In this document: piece by piece, positions 33,392 to 42,761 of the stretch
How positions within the stretch are numbered: the stretch's first letter is position 1
How the letters are laid out: each line of letters opens with the position of its first letter
DNA from: ZC4RG30 sp046347045
Lineage (GTDB): Bacteria > Pseudomonadota > Gammaproteobacteria > Steroidobacterales > Steroidobacteraceae
DNA: 64,000 nucleotides
Assembly: GCA_046347045.1 (NCBI GenBank)
Contig: JAXMGX010000008.1
Coordinates: forward strand, 1-64,000
Direction of reading: 5' to 3'
Program-made: the position numbers and the translations under genes
Notes under the pieces: model-generated
The model's input: only the letters and a program-made list of their open reading frames with translations
Database searches by the model: none
What the model was told of the DNA's origin: nothing

Positions 33392-34387
33392 TCACCGCGC
33401 TTGCGGCGCAACCCGCGCGCCCGAAGTGGCGGTACGCGAGTGCACCAGTTGCGCGGCGAGCTGGATGGCGGCTTTCAGGCTGCCATCCTCGGCGCGGCCG
33501 GTACCGGCCAGATCGAGCGCCGTGCCGTGATCCACCGAAGTGCGGATCAACGGCAGGCCCAATGTGACATTCACCGCATTGCCGAAGCCCGCGTGCTTGA
33601 GCACCGGCAGTCCCTGGTCATGGTACATGGCCAGTACCACGTCGAACTGCGCGAGCTGCCGCGGCGTGAACAGCGTGTCGGCCGGCCACGGACCGGTGGC
33701 GCGGATACCGCGCGCCGACGCTCGCGCAATGGCGGGCGCGATGATGTCGATGTCCTCCCGTCCCAGGTGACCGCCTTCGCCGGCATGTGGATTCAGTCCC
33801 GTGACGCCGATGCGCGGCGCGGCGATGCCCCAGAAGGCCGTGAGGTCGTGATGGATGATGTCGAGGGTTTCATCCAGCAAGGCGCCCGTGATGGCGCGGC
33901 TCACCGCCGCCAGCGGCAGATGTGTCGTGGCCAGTGCCACGCGCAGCGAACCTGCGGCCAGCAGCATCACCGGCCGCTTTGCGCCGCAGTGCTGGGCGAG
34001 GTATTCGGTGTGGCCGGTGAAGGCGATGCCGGCATCGTTGATGACGCTTTTCTGCACCGGTGCGGTGACCATGGCCTGGTACTCGCCGCTGCGGCAGCCG
34101 GCGAGCGCCGCATCGAGCAGCGACAGCACCCAGCGCGCATTGCGTGCATCGAGCCGCCCCGGCACCACGGGCGCGGCCAGAGGCACGTGGCGAACTCGGA
34201 AGGCCGAGTGGGCAGGCCAGGGGACGCCCAGTTGCGCGGCGCGACCGCGCAGCAGCGATTCATCGGCCAGGCATTCGACCTGGCAGTCGATGTCCAGCGC
34301 GGTCAGGGCCGCGCCGATCATCACGCACAGGTCAGGGCCGATGCCGGCCGGTTCCCCGCAGGTCAGCGCCAGGCGCGGCCGGCTCAT
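33392..34387 (-). CDS. pdxA: 4-hydroxythreonine-4-phosphate dehydrogenase
   Basis: 331 residues. It oxidises 4-phosphohydroxy-L-threonine in pyridoxal phosphate synthesis. Visible are LALTCGEPAGIGPDL at the start, TAPVQKSVI, the metal-binding His in GHTEYLA, ALATTHLPLAAVS, the NPHAGEGGHLGREDI block and YHDQGLPVLKH. The ATG at 34387 gives the family start and follows the surA stop by 7 nt. Operon position between surA and rsmA is as in E. coli. Confidence 0.96.
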   Translation of the reverse strand: MSRPRLALTCGEPAGIGPDLCVMIGAALTALDIDCQVECLADESLLRGRAAQLGVPWPAHSAFRVRHVPLAAPVVPGRLDARNARWVLSLLDAALAGCRSGEYQAMVTAPVQKSVINDAGIAFTGHTEYLAQHCGAKRPVMLLAAGSLRVALATTHLPLAAVSRAITGALLDETLDIIHHDLTAFWGIAAPRIGVTGLNPHAGEGGHLGREDIDIIAPAIARASARGIRATGPWPADTLFTPRQLAQFDVVLAMYHDQGLPVLKHAGFGNAVNVTLGLPLIRTSVDHGTALDLAGTGRAEDGSLKAAIQLAAQLVHSRTATSGARVAPQAR

Positions 34388-34394
34388 CGCGGGA

Positions 34395-35774
34395 TCAGAG
34401 ATCCGTGTCGACGAAGGCCTCGTCACGCAGGCGACGCAGCCACAGCTCGGTTTCCTCGTCGGCCTTGCTCTCGCGAAGCTGGCCGAAGGCGCGCTGGCGC
34501 AGCGATTCCTCGGTGGTATCGAACTGCCGGCGACCCAGCAGCTGCACGATGTGCCAGCCGAACTGCGTGTGGAAGGGTTCGGAGATCTCGTTCACCTTGA
34601 GGCTGGCGAGCGTGCTTTCGAACTCGGGCACGAAGGTGCCCGGGCCGTTCCAGCCCACGTCGCCGCCGTTGACGGCGGAGCCGGAATCCTCCGACATGCT
34701 CGAGGCGAAGGCCGCGAAGTCCTCGCCCTTCAGGATGCGCTCGCGGATGTTGGACAGCTTCTGCTTGACCGTGGCGTCGTCCTGCAGCGCGTTGGGCTTC
34801 ATCAGGATGTGACGCGCGTGGGTCTGGTCCTGGATGGGGCTGCCTTCGGTGCTGCGGATGCCCACGAGTTTCACCAGATGGAAGCCGTTGGGCGTGGCCA
34901 GCGGCTTGCTGACTTCGCCGGGCTTCAGCGACACCACCACTTCGGCCAGCACCGTGGGCAACTCGGGCCCCTTGCGCCAGCCCAGCGCGCCGCCTTCGAG
35001 CGCGGTCTGGCTGTTGGAATAGGCCACGGCCAGGCGCGAGAAGTCCTCGGTCTTCGAGCGCTCGTAGATGTCCTGCGCCTTCTTGGCGATTTCATCCACC
35101 TGCGCCTGCGTCGCATCCGGCGGGATGGCCAGCAGGATGTGCGCGAGGTTGTATTCGTCCTTGGCCGAGGGCAGCTTCTTCAGGCGCTCGATGAACTGTT
35201 CGAGTTCGCGCGGCGTGACGCTGATCTTGCTGAGCACGTCACGCTGGCGAAGCATCTGCAGCGTGATCTCCTTGCGGATGTTGTCGCGGAAACCCGCGAA
35301 ATCCTGTCCCTGTTGCGCCAGTGCGGCCGGCAACTGCGACAGCGCGATGCCATTGCGCTGCGCGATGTCGGACAGCGCGCTGTTCACCTGCTCGTCGCTG
35401 ACCTTCAGGCCAATGCGCTCCGCGCGCTGGAACTGCACCTCCTGCACCACCAGCCGGTCGAGCACCTGCTTGCGCAGCACGTCCGCCGGCGGGAGCTGGG
35501 TCTTCTGTTCCTTCAGCCGCTCGGTGATCATGGCCGTCTGCTCGTCGAGGTCGCTCTGCGTGACCACGCCGTCGTTGACGATGGCCACCACGCGGTCGAG
35601 CAGCTTGCCCGTCTTCACGGGCTCGGCCGCCGGGGTCGCCGGCGTTGCGGGTGCCGCGGCAGGCGGGGGCGGCGCGCCGGGCGGGATGCCGGCCTTGGCG
35701 GGCGCAGGCGCATCCGCAGCGGAGGCGGCACCGGCCAGCAGCAGGGCGAGAGCAGCCAAAACGGGGCGAACCAT
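34395..35774 (-). CDS. surA: Periplasmic chaperone and peptidyl-prolyl isomerase SurA
   Basis: 459 residues. A signal peptide (1-19, LLLAGAASAA) is followed by a Pro/Ala-rich segment (about 20-50), the SurA N-domain (LLDRVVAIVNDGVVTQSDLDEQ) and two parvulin domains starting near EYNLAHILLAIP and THARHILMKPN. It ends in a short C-terminal helix. It escorts outer-membrane proteins, including LptD encoded just upstream, to the Bam complex. The Pro/Ala linker is longer than in E. coli. The start at 35774 is fixed by the signal peptide. Confidence 0.96.
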   Translation of the reverse strand: MVRPVLAALALLLAGAASAADAPAPAKAGIPPGAPPPPAAAPATPATPAAEPVKTGKLLDRVVAIVNDGVVTQSDLDEQTAMITERLKEQKTQLPPADVLRKQVLDRLVVQEVQFQRAERIGLKVSDEQVNSALSDIAQRNGIALSQLPAALAQQGQDFAGFRDNIRKEITLQMLRQRDVLSKISVTPRELEQFIERLKKLPSAKDEYNLAHILLAIPPDATQAQVDEIAKKAQDIYERSKTEDFSRLAVAYSNSQTALEGGALGWRKGPELPTVLAEVVVSLKPGEVSKPLATPNGFHLVKLVGIRSTEGSPIQDQTHARHILMKPNALQDDATVKQKLSNIRERILKGEDFAAFASSMSEDSGSAVNGGDVGWNGPGTFVPEFESTLASLKVNEISEPFHTQFGWHIVQLLGRRQFDTTEESLRQRAFGQLRESKADEETELWLRRLRDEAFVDTDL

Positions 35775-35803
35775 GCAAAATCCTTGGGTGAACGGGTAGG
35801 GCG

Positions 35804-38053
35804 TCAACGACGACGCGAGCTCGCAGAGTATCCGCGAATGGCCTTTTCCAGGAAAGCATCCGCAGCTTGTCCGACACTGGAAAGTCCCTTGAGTTCCAGC
35901 TGCAGGTAGATGCTGCGGTCGCGATCGCCTGAACGGCGACTGACGTAATCGCGGGCCACGGCACGCAGGCGCCAGCAGCAACTGTCGTATTCGAAGCCGG
36001 CGAAGTTCTCGATGGCCTTGCTGTCGCGAAGTGAATACAGGGAGCGGCCATACAGCCGCCAATGGTCTGAAATGGGCCAGGCCGCCGAGGCATCGGCCTG
36101 GCCCAGCCGGTCGCGCTGATAGCGATAGCCAAGGTTGATCACGCTCTGCGGCGCGGGCTGGTAGCGCAGGTGCACTTCGGAGCGCCGCGCCTGCTCGGCC
36201 TGGTGGTCCCACTGGACGCCCATCGACAGGTTCCAGTTCTTGAATGCCTGCAGCTCCACCTGCGCGATCAGATCCGAAGCATTGCGGGTGGTGACGGGCT
36301 CATCGGGCAGGCGCACCTGCGGCGTGCGGAAGTAGAAGGTTTGTCCCACCGTCGTCGACAGGAATCGCGCGCCGCTCTGGCTGCTGTAGAGCTGCGTGGT
36401 GACGCCCGCCGAAATCTGGTTGGCGTCGCTGATGCGATCCAGACCCACGTAGCGGTTGCTGCGGAAGAGCTGGATGGAGTTGAGATCCGGATCGCCGGTG
36501 TCGAACAGCGGCAGGTCGTCCTGCGCCCGGTACGGCACGTACAGGTACATCAGACGCGGTTCGAGCGTGATCCGCCGCTGGCCGCGGCTGCCATTGCCAC
36601 GCTCGAACTGCAGGCCGGCATCGAGGCTTGCGATGGGCAGCATGCGATCCGGGTTGGCATCCACATTCGACGCGACGCCGCGCAGCCGGTACCAGGTGCC
36701 CTCCATCGCGACGGCGGGGCGCACAAAGTAGCCGGGGCCGGTGTAGTCGAGCATCAGGCGCGGCGCGGCATCGACACGCCAGCCTTCCGGCGCCTCGCTG
36801 CGGCGAAAATCCGTGGCCTCGGTGTCGAAGCCATATACCAGCGGCAGCGCACCCGGCAGGCGCCAGTTGCCGCGCGCGTACAGCCGTGGCGCCTCGGTGT
36901 AGGGGCGGTCGTATTGCGGCAGCGCCTGGTCCAGTGTCTGGTAATTGCGCGCCAGCACACCGGCATCGAGATGATCGCCGCGATACGACAGATGCGCGCT
37001 GCGCGGCAGGAAGGCGATGCTCGAGCCATCGGCGCCCTGGTAGAAATCCTCGAAGTACTGCGCGTCACTGACGTTCTCGGCGCCCAGCGTGAGCCGCAGG
37101 CCATGGGGCAATTCGGTGAGCGTGTCGAGCTTCACGCGGCTGCGCGTGCTGTTCGCGCGACGGTCATTGGGCAGCAGGTTGCCGGTGATGGTGCCGCGCG
37201 AATTCGACGTGAGGAGGCGGTATTCGGATTCCAGGTCGATGCCGCGCCTGGTGTACCAGGTGGGCGTGATCGTCATGTCCTGGTTCGATGCGATGTTCCA
37301 GTACCAGGGCACGGAAAGCTGCGCGCCGCTGCTGGTGGTGCTGCCCAGGCTCGGGAAAAGCACGCCGGTCTTGCGCGCATTTCCCACGGGGAAGGAGATG
37401 ATGGGCAGCCGCAGCAGTGGCACGCCGAGGAATTCCACGCGCGCATCGCGTGCGGTGCCCATGCTGCGCGCAGTATCGAGCGAGACGCGGTCGGCCAGGA
37501 TCTGCCAGTCGGGGCTGCCGTCGGGGCAGGTGGTGTAGCTGACACCGTCGAGGCGCAACACGCCCTGCCGGTTCAACGACAGTGATTTCGCGGCGCCGCG
37601 CGCGCTGCGCTGGGGCAGTTCGAATTGTGCACCCTGGAAGTCGGCTTCGTCGCGCGTGAGCGAACCCGCATCGCCGCGCACGATGAGCTGCGGATCCTTG
37701 AATTCCACCTTGCCCGACACCGCGATGCGCTCATCGTTGCTGCTGATGTCCACCTTGTCGGCAGCCAGCGAGCGCTGGCCCTGTTTCACCTCGAGCCGAC
37801 CCGACAGCTCCACGTTGCGTTCGCGATCGCCACGCAGTGCATCTGCGATGCCGGTGATCTCCAGTGGCTCGTCGGCCGAGGTGGAGGGGTCGAGGCGATT
37901 GGCGATATGCGCCGCCATGACCTCGTCGGGGCAGCGTGGCAGCACCAGCCCGGTGGCGGCTGGCTCGGCGGCGAGGGCCGACAGCACGGTGCCCATGAGC
38001 AGCGCGGCGGCAAACAGTGACGGGAGGCGGAACATGCGCATGAAGCGGCGCAT
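35804..38053 (-). CDS. lptD: LPS-assembly outer-membrane protein LptD
   Basis: 749 residues. It has a signal peptide (1-29), an OstA/LptA-type N-terminal beta-jellyroll (about 60-165: ADKVDISSNDERIAVSGKVEF) and a large C-terminal barrel. The four cysteines needed for the LptD disulfide rearrangement are present: Cys41 and Cys176 in the N-terminal part and the Cys692-Cys693 pair near the end. With LptE it inserts LPS in the outer leaflet. It leads the operon lptD-surA-pdxA-rsmA-uspA-apaG-apaH and is divergent from amgK (46 nt gap). Confidence 0.97.
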   Translation of the reverse strand: MRRFMRMFRLPSLFAAALLMGTVLSALAAEPAATGLVLPRCPDEVMAAHIANRLDPSTSADEPLEITGIADALRGDRERNVELSGRLEVKQGQRSLAADKVDISSNDERIAVSGKVEFKDPQLIVRGDAGSLTRDEADFQGAQFELPQRSARGAAKSLSLNRQGVLRLDGVSYTTCPDGSPDWQILADRVSLDTARSMGTARDARVEFLGVPLLRLPIISFPVGNARKTGVLFPSLGSTTSSGAQLSVPWYWNIASNQDMTITPTWYTRRGIDLESEYRLLTSNSRGTITGNLLPNDRRANSTRSRVKLDTLTELPHGLRLTLGAENVSDAQYFEDFYQGADGSSIAFLPRSAHLSYRGDHLDAGVLARNYQTLDQALPQYDRPYTEAPRLYARGNWRLPGALPLVYGFDTEATDFRRSEAPEGWRVDAAPRLMLDYTGPGYFVRPAVAMEGTWYRLRGVASNVDANPDRMLPIASLDAGLQFERGNGSRGQRRITLEPRLMYLYVPYRAQDDLPLFDTGDPDLNSIQLFRSNRYVGLDRISDANQISAGVTTQLYSSQSGARFLSTTVGQTFYFRTPQVRLPDEPVTTRNASDLIAQVELQAFKNWNLSMGVQWDHQAEQARRSEVHLRYQPAPQSVINLGYRYQRDRLGQADASAAWPISDHWRLYGRSLYSLRDSKAIENFAGFEYDSCCWRLRAVARDYVSRRSGDRDRSIYLQLELKGLSSVGQAADAFLEKAIRGYSASSRRR

Positions 38054-38060
38054 TATAATG
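38051..38060. promoter_or_regulatory. Palindromic AT patch with a perfect TATAAT between lptD and amgK
   Basis: CATTATAATG is its own reverse complement and contains TATAAT, reading the same on both strands, in the short lptD-amgK divergent gap. Its left CAT is the lptD start codon. For amgK it could be a -10 element with transcription beginning near 38066, but no good -35 hexamer is seen 17 nt upstream. For lptD it lies too close to the ATG to be its own -10. Confidence 0.35.
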
Positions 38061-38099
38061 GCGTTGTCCCCCGCGCCAGGCGCATTTACACCGGTCCCG

Positions 38100-39149
38100 A
38101 TGTCCGCCGATACCCGTTTCCAGACGCTGCACGAATGGCTCGCCCGGGACCTGGGACTTTCCGTCAGGGATCTTCGCCCGGCCTCCGCCGACGCCAGCTT
38201 TCGCCGCTATTTCAGGTTGTGGAACGCCGCGGGCGACACCTTCATCGCCATGGACGCGCCGCCGGCACACGAGGACCTCGGCCTGTACCTGCGCGTTTCG
38301 CGGCTGCTGGAAAGTTGCGCAGTGCATGTGCCGCATGTGCATGCGCAGGACCTGCCGCGCGGTTTTGCGCTGCTGGAGGACCTGGGCAGCCGGCACATGC
38401 TCACCGCGTTGAACGAGGGGGAGGACCCCGCGCGGCTGTACGCCGAGGCGCTCGACGAGCTGCTGCGCCTGCAGCTCGCAGGCGACACGGCCTCGCGGCA
38501 GCTGCCGGCCTACGACCATGCCGTGCTGATGCGCGAGATGCAGCTACTTCCCGACTGGTACTGCCGCCGGCACCTGCAGTTCGAGCCCGACGCGGCCGAG
38601 GCACGGCTGCTCGCGGATACCTTCGAATGGCTGGCGCGCGAAGCGCTGGCGCAGCCGCTGGTATTCGTGCACCGCGATTACCATTCCCGCAATCTCATGA
38701 TGACTTCCGCGCGCTCGCCCGGCGTCATCGATTTCCAGGACGCGCTGCGTGGTCCGGTGGGCTACGACCTCGCGTCCATCCTCAAGGATTGCTACGTCGA
38801 CTGGCCGCGCGCGCGCGTCGAAGGCTGGCTGGCGGATTTTCGCGCAAACCTGCTGGCCGGCGGCGCGCAGGGACGAAGGCTGGCCGGCGATTCCGATGCG
38901 CAGTTCCTGCGCTGGTTCGATCTGATCGGCCTGCAGCGCCACATCAAGGTACTGGGCATCTTCGCGCGCCTGAACTGGCGCGACGGCAAGCCGGGGTATC
39001 TGGCCGATCTGCCGCGCACGCTGCAGTACGTGCGCGAGGCGGCGGGGCTGTATCCGGAACTTGCGGCTTTCTCGCGCTTCGTGGAAGAGCGCCTGGTGCC
39101 GGGCCTCGCCGAGGCCAACGCGCGGGCACTGGCCGCGCCGCGCGCATGA
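38100..39149 (+). CDS. amgK: N-acetylmuramate/N-acetylglucosamine anomeric kinase
   Basis: 349-residue aminoglycoside-phosphotransferase-fold kinase. It phosphorylates MurNAc at the anomeric carbon in the peptidoglycan-recycling bypass first shown in Pseudomonas. Kinase features are DASFRRYFRL near the start, the catalytic loop VFVHRDYHSRNLMM and the metal-binding IDFQDALRGPVGYDLASILKD. The stop overlaps the murU start (ATGA), pairing it with the enzyme that uses its product. ATG at 38100 fits the family start; an in-frame ATG at 38058 is an alternative. Confidence 0.93.
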   Translation: MSADTRFQTLHEWLARDLGLSVRDLRPASADASFRRYFRLWNAAGDTFIAMDAPPAHEDLGLYLRVSRLLESCAVHVPHVHAQDLPRGFALLEDLGSRHMLTALNEGEDPARLYAEALDELLRLQLAGDTASRQLPAYDHAVLMREMQLLPDWYCRRHLQFEPDAAEARLLADTFEWLAREALAQPLVFVHRDYHSRNLMMTSARSPGVIDFQDALRGPVGYDLASILKDCYVDWPRARVEGWLADFRANLLAGGAQGRRLAGDSDAQFLRWFDLIGLQRHIKVLGIFARLNWRDGKPGYLADLPRTLQYVREAAGLYPELAAFSRFVEERLVPGLAEANARALAAPRA

Positions 39150-39817
39150 AGGCCATGCTGCTGGCTGCCGGCCGCGGCGAACGCATGCGGCCGCTCACCG
39201 ACGCCACGCCCAAGCCCTTGCTGCCCGTGGCAGGCAGGCCGCTGATCGCCTGGCACCTGTCGCGCCTTGCCGCCGGCGGCATCGGCGAAGTGGTGATCAA
39301 CCTTTCATGGCTGGGCGAGCAGATTGCCGCGGCACTGGGCGATGGCGCTGCCTTCGGCCTGCGCATCCACTACAGCCGCGAGCCCTGGCCGGCGCTCGAG
39401 ACCGGTGGCGGCATCCGCCAGGCGCTGCCGCTGCTCGGACCCGAGCCTTTTCTGCTCGTGAACGGCGATGTGTACACGGATGTGGATTTCAGCACGCTGC
39501 GGCTGGCGCCCGGCGATCTGGCGCAGCTCGTGCTGGTGCCCAACCCGCCGCACCATCCCAAGGGCGATTTTCTCCTCGCCGGCGGACGGATCACCGCGGA
39601 GCAGGGCGAAAAGCTGACGTATTCAGGCATTGCGCTGCTTCATCCGGCGCTGCTCGCCGCTGCCGAGCCGGGTCGCTTTCCGCTGGCGCCCTGGCTGGTG
39701 AAGGCGCGCGAGGCGGGCCGGCTGGGCGGGCAGCGCCACGATGGCCTGTGGATCGACGTGGGCACCCCCGAACGCCTGGCCGATCTCGACGCGCGTCTGC
39801 GGCGCGTGGGAGGATGA
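39146..39817 (+). CDS. murU: N-acetylmuramate-1-phosphate uridylyltransferase
   Basis: 223-residue sugar nucleotidyltransferase. It makes UDP-MurNAc from MurNAc-1-phosphate, bypassing de novo MurA/MurB synthesis. The signature AMLLAAGRGERMRPLTDATPKPLLPV (positions 3-28), LVNGDVYTDVDF for metal binding and WIDVGTPERL near the end are present. It overlaps amgK (ATGA). The next gene, lipA, begins 4 nt downstream. Confidence 0.94.
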   Translation: MKAMLLAAGRGERMRPLTDATPKPLLPVAGRPLIAWHLSRLAAGGIGEVVINLSWLGEQIAAALGDGAAFGLRIHYSREPWPALETGGGIRQALPLLGPEPFLLVNGDVYTDVDFSTLRLAPGDLAQLVLVPNPPHHPKGDFLLAGGRITAEQGEKLTYSGIALLHPALLAAAEPGRFPLAPWLVKAREAGRLGGQRHDGLWIDVGTPERLADLDARLRRVGG

Positions 39818-39821
39818 GCGC

Positions 39822-40862
39822 ATGTCGGACCTCAAGGGCATCCGCGTCGTGACCGAGCCGCCCGCGCCCTTCGGCACCACGGCGCGCAGCGGCGAGAAAT
39901 ACACCACGCCGCAAGGCTTCACCGCCATCCGCGACGGGCAGAAGCCGCACGGCGCGGTCGCTGACATTCCCGCCGCGCCGCTGACCGGCAAGCCCCGCTG
40001 GCTGAAGGTGCAGCCCGGCGGCGGCGAGCGCTACGCCGAGATCCGCCGCAACGTGCATGCGCACAAGCTCGCCACCGTGTGCGAGGAAGCCAAGTGTCCG
40101 AACATCGGCGAGTGCTGGAATGCCGGCACCGCCACCATCATGCTGATGGGGGCCGTATGCACGCGCGCCTGCCGCTTCTGCTCGGTGGACACCGGCAATC
40201 CGCGCGGCTGGCTGGATGCCGACGAGCCTGCCAATGTCGCCAGGAGCGTGGCGCTGATGGGGCTGTCGTACATCGTGCTCACCAGCGTGAACCGCGACGA
40301 CCTGCCCGATGGTGGCGCCGCGCATTTCGCAGCCTGCGTGCGCGCCATCCGCGCATCCAGTCCACAGACCGCCGTCGAGGCGCTGACGCCGGATTTCGCA
40401 GGCGTGCTGGCCGACGTGGAGACCGTGGTCGATTCCGGCCTGCAGGTGTTCGCGCAGAACGTGGAGACGGTGCGCCGGCTCACGCATCCGGTGCGCGATC
40501 CGCGGGCCGGCTATGAACAGTCGATCGACGTTCTGGCGCACGCGAAACGGCACAAGCCGCAGGTGCTCACCAAGACCAGCCTGTTGCTGGGCCTGGGCGA
40601 AACCGACGCGGAGATTTTCGAGACCATGGACGATCTGCGCGCCGCAGATGTCGACATCCTCACATTGGGCCAGTATCTGCGGCCCACGATGAATCATCTG
40701 CCCGTGGTGCGTTACGTGACGCCGGAGCAGTTCGCGCAGTACCGCGAGGCGGGGCTGGCGCGCGGCTTTCGCGAGTGCGTGTCCGGTCCGCTGGTGCGGT
40801 CGAGCTATCGCGCCGAGCAGGCGCTGGCGGGCAACAACGTCGGGCTGTCGACCGCGCGGTGA
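39822..40862 (+). CDS. lipA: Lipoyl synthase
   Basis: 346-residue radical-SAM enzyme that inserts two sulfurs into the octanoyl chain on lipoyl domains. The auxiliary cluster motif CEEAKCPNIGECW (Cx4Cx5C) and the radical-SAM motif CTRACRFC (Cx3Cx2C) are both intact. LTSVNRDDLPDGGA and LTLGQYLRPTMNHLPV are typical. The N-terminus is about 25 residues longer than in E. coli. GGAG precedes the ATG within the murU end, and the lipB GTG overlaps its stop (GTGA). Confidence 0.97.
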   Translation: MSDLKGIRVVTEPPAPFGTTARSGEKYTTPQGFTAIRDGQKPHGAVADIPAAPLTGKPRWLKVQPGGGERYAEIRRNVHAHKLATVCEEAKCPNIGECWNAGTATIMLMGAVCTRACRFCSVDTGNPRGWLDADEPANVARSVALMGLSYIVLTSVNRDDLPDGGAAHFAACVRAIRASSPQTAVEALTPDFAGVLADVETVVDSGLQVFAQNVETVRRLTHPVRDPRAGYEQSIDVLAHAKRHKPQVLTKTSLLLGLGETDAEIFETMDDLRAADVDILTLGQYLRPTMNHLPVVRYVTPEQFAQYREAGLARGFRECVSGPLVRSSYRAEQALAGNNVGLSTAR

Positions 40863-41467
40863 TCATCCGCCGCCTCGGTCTCGTGGACTACCTGCCGACC
40901 TGGCAGGCCATGCAGCGCTTCACCGACGAGCGCGACGCCGGCACCGAAGACGAAATCTGGCTGTTGCAGCATCCCCCGGTGTTCACGCTGGGCATGGCGG
41001 CCGACCGCGCGCATGTGCTCGCGGCCGGCGACATCCCGCTGGTGCAGACCGATCGCGGCGGACAGGTGACCTACCACGGACCGGGGCAGCTCGTGATGTA
41101 TGTGCTGTTCGATCTGAGGCGCAATGGCCTTGGGGTACGCGACCTGGTGATGCGGCTCGAGCGCGCGGTCATCGAACTGGTGGCAGCACATGGCGTGCGG
41201 GCCGAGGGGCGGCGCGATGCCCCGGGTGTGTATGTGGCGGGCAGCAAGCTCGCCAGCGTCGGCATGCGCATCCGGCGTGGCGCCAGCTACCACGGCCTGG
41301 CGCTGAACGTGGATATGGACCTTGCGCCCTTCGCCCGCATCAATCCCTGCGGCATGGCAGGCATGCAGGTGACGCAACTTCGCGAGCTGGGCGTGCCGGG
41401 CAGCGTGGACGAGGTAGGGGAGGCGCTGGCTGCCTGGCTGGCCGCGGGCCTCACAGCACCAGCATGA
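40859..41467 (+). CDS. lipB: Octanoyl-[acyl carrier protein]:protein octanoyltransferase
   Basis: 202 residues. It transfers octanoate from ACP to lipoyl domains, giving the LipA substrate. It shows RGGQVTYHGPGQLVMY (positions 63-78), the catalytic Lys in GSKLASVGMRI and the catalytic Cys in NPCGMAGMQVTQL. The start is GTG at 40859, overlapping the lipA stop. The last 17 nt overlap the convergent DUF493 gene. Confidence 0.96.
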   Translation: MIIRRLGLVDYLPTWQAMQRFTDERDAGTEDEIWLLQHPPVFTLGMAADRAHVLAAGDIPLVQTDRGGQVTYHGPGQLVMYVLFDLRRNGLGVRDLVMRLERAVIELVAAHGVRAEGRRDAPGVYVAGSKLASVGMRIRRGASYHGLALNVDMDLAPFARINPCGMAGMQVTQLRELGVPGSVDEVGEALAAWLAAGLTAPA

Positions 41468-41711
41468 CCCCGTCTGCGGCGCGCAGTTCCTGGTGCAGGG
41501 GCTGAAGCTGGTCCTCGGCCGTCACCCACATCAGGTAGGTGAGAGCCACGAAATTGCTGGCGGCCGAGGTGCGCTCTGTCACTTTTTCGGGGGCGAACTC
41601 GCCGAAATGGCGGCTGAAGACCGCATCCATGCGCTCCCGCAGGCCCTCGGAGGCCCGCGCCACCACTTTGATGGGATATTCGGTCGGGAAGACGATGCGT
41701 TCGGGTTCCAT
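41451..41711 (-). CDS. DUF493 (YbeD-like) protein
   Basis: 86-residue DUF493 protein with a ferredoxin-like ACT-type fold: IVFPTEYPIKVVARASEGLRE, TERTSAASNFVALTYLMWV, and LQPLHQELRAADGVMLVL at the end. In E. coli the homologue YbeD is encoded next to lipB, and its function remains unclear. Here it is convergent with lipB and their ends overlap by 17 nt, unlike the E. coli co-directional order. Confidence 0.92.
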   Translation of the reverse strand: MEPERIVFPTEYPIKVVARASEGLRERMDAVFSRHFGEFAPEKVTERTSAASNFVALTYLMWVTAEDQLQPLHQELRAADGVMLVL

Positions 41712-41761
41712 GCCGTCTAGAATACCGCCCCCTTCGGGACCACGCCGGAACAGGCAACTGC

Positions 41762-41851
<90 letters not shown>

Positions 41852-41867
41852 CTTTCCGTAACCACGC

Positions 41868-42761
41868 ATGCCCCGACGCATGGACATCTGGCGATGCGGC
41901 GCGATACGCGCGCCGCTGCACTCGCTGCTCGATGGTGCACTGTCCACCTGCACCGTGCACTGGCTGCCCGAACTGGGGCCGGGTGAATTCCTGGCCGATC
42001 CCTTCGGCTGGCCGGCGCCCGAGGGCGGACTGCACGTGTTTGCCGAACGCTACGACTACCGCGATCGCCACGGCTACATCGAACGCTACACGCTGGGCGC
42101 GGATGGCCGGCTGCTGGAAGCGCGCACCGTGCTGCGCGAGCGCTGGCATCTGTCCTATCCCCAGGTGTTCGAAGGCGAGGGCGCGACCTGGATGTTGCCC
42201 GAAGCGCATCACTCCGGCGGATTGACGCTGTATCGCGGCGACCTGCAGCTCGAGTCCTGGCATGCGGCGGTGCGCATCGAACTGGATGCGGTTCCGGTGG
42301 ATGCCACGCCGCTGTGGCATGAGGACCGCTGGTGGCTGTTGTACTCGCCCGCCACCAGCAGGGCCACGCGCTTCGGTCACCTGCATGCAGCCTGGGCGCG
42401 GCAGCTCGAAGGGCCCTGGCATCCGCACCCCGGCAATCCGGTGCGCATCGATCGGGCCTCTGCGCGTCCGGGCGGCACGGCGCTGAACCTGGGCAATCGC
42501 ATCCTGCTGCCGGTGCAGGACTGCACGCGCACCTACGGCGGGGCAACGCGGCCACTGTGGATCACGCGACTGGATGAAACCGGATTCGCCGCCGAATGCG
42601 GCGCGCCGCTGCCATTGCCGGTCTGGGCCGGGCGCTACCGCGACGGCATGCACACACTGTCCGCCTGCGGCGACTGGACGCTGATCGACGTGAAGCGCGT
42701 GGATCGCACCGGCCGCGGCTGGTGGTACGACCTCAGGCGGCTGCTGAAGCCATCCGCCTGA
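41868..42761 (+). CDS. GINT1 N-terminal-like five-bladed beta-propeller protein
   Basis: 297-residue protein resembling the N-terminal domain of glucosamine inositolphosphorylceramide transferase 1. This is a five-bladed propeller fold shared with levansucrase/arabinanase-like proteins. Recurrent Trp/Tyr/Asp motifs include FLADPFGW, LHVFAERYDYRDRHGYIERY, LSYPQVFEGEGATWMLPE, PLWHEDRWWLLYS, GPWHPHPGNPVRID and RPGGTALNLGNR. It may act as, or bind to, a saccharide-modifying protein; plant GINT1 acts on a sphingolipid, which fits this neighbourhood but is only a hint. An alternative start is ATG 41880. The end overlaps the convergent GT4 gene by 29 nt. Confidence 0.75.
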   Translation: MPRRMDIWRCGAIRAPLHSLLDGALSTCTVHWLPELGPGEFLADPFGWPAPEGGLHVFAERYDYRDRHGYIERYTLGADGRLLEARTVLRERWHLSYPQVFEGEGATWMLPEAHHSGGLTLYRGDLQLESWHAAVRIELDAVPVDATPLWHEDRWWLLYSPATSRATRFGHLHAAWARQLEGPWHPHPGNPVRIDRASARPGGTALNLGNRILLPVQDCTRTYGGATRPLWITRLDETGFAAECGAPLPLPVWAGRYRDGMHTLSACGDWTLIDVKRVDRTGRGWWYDLRRLLKPSA

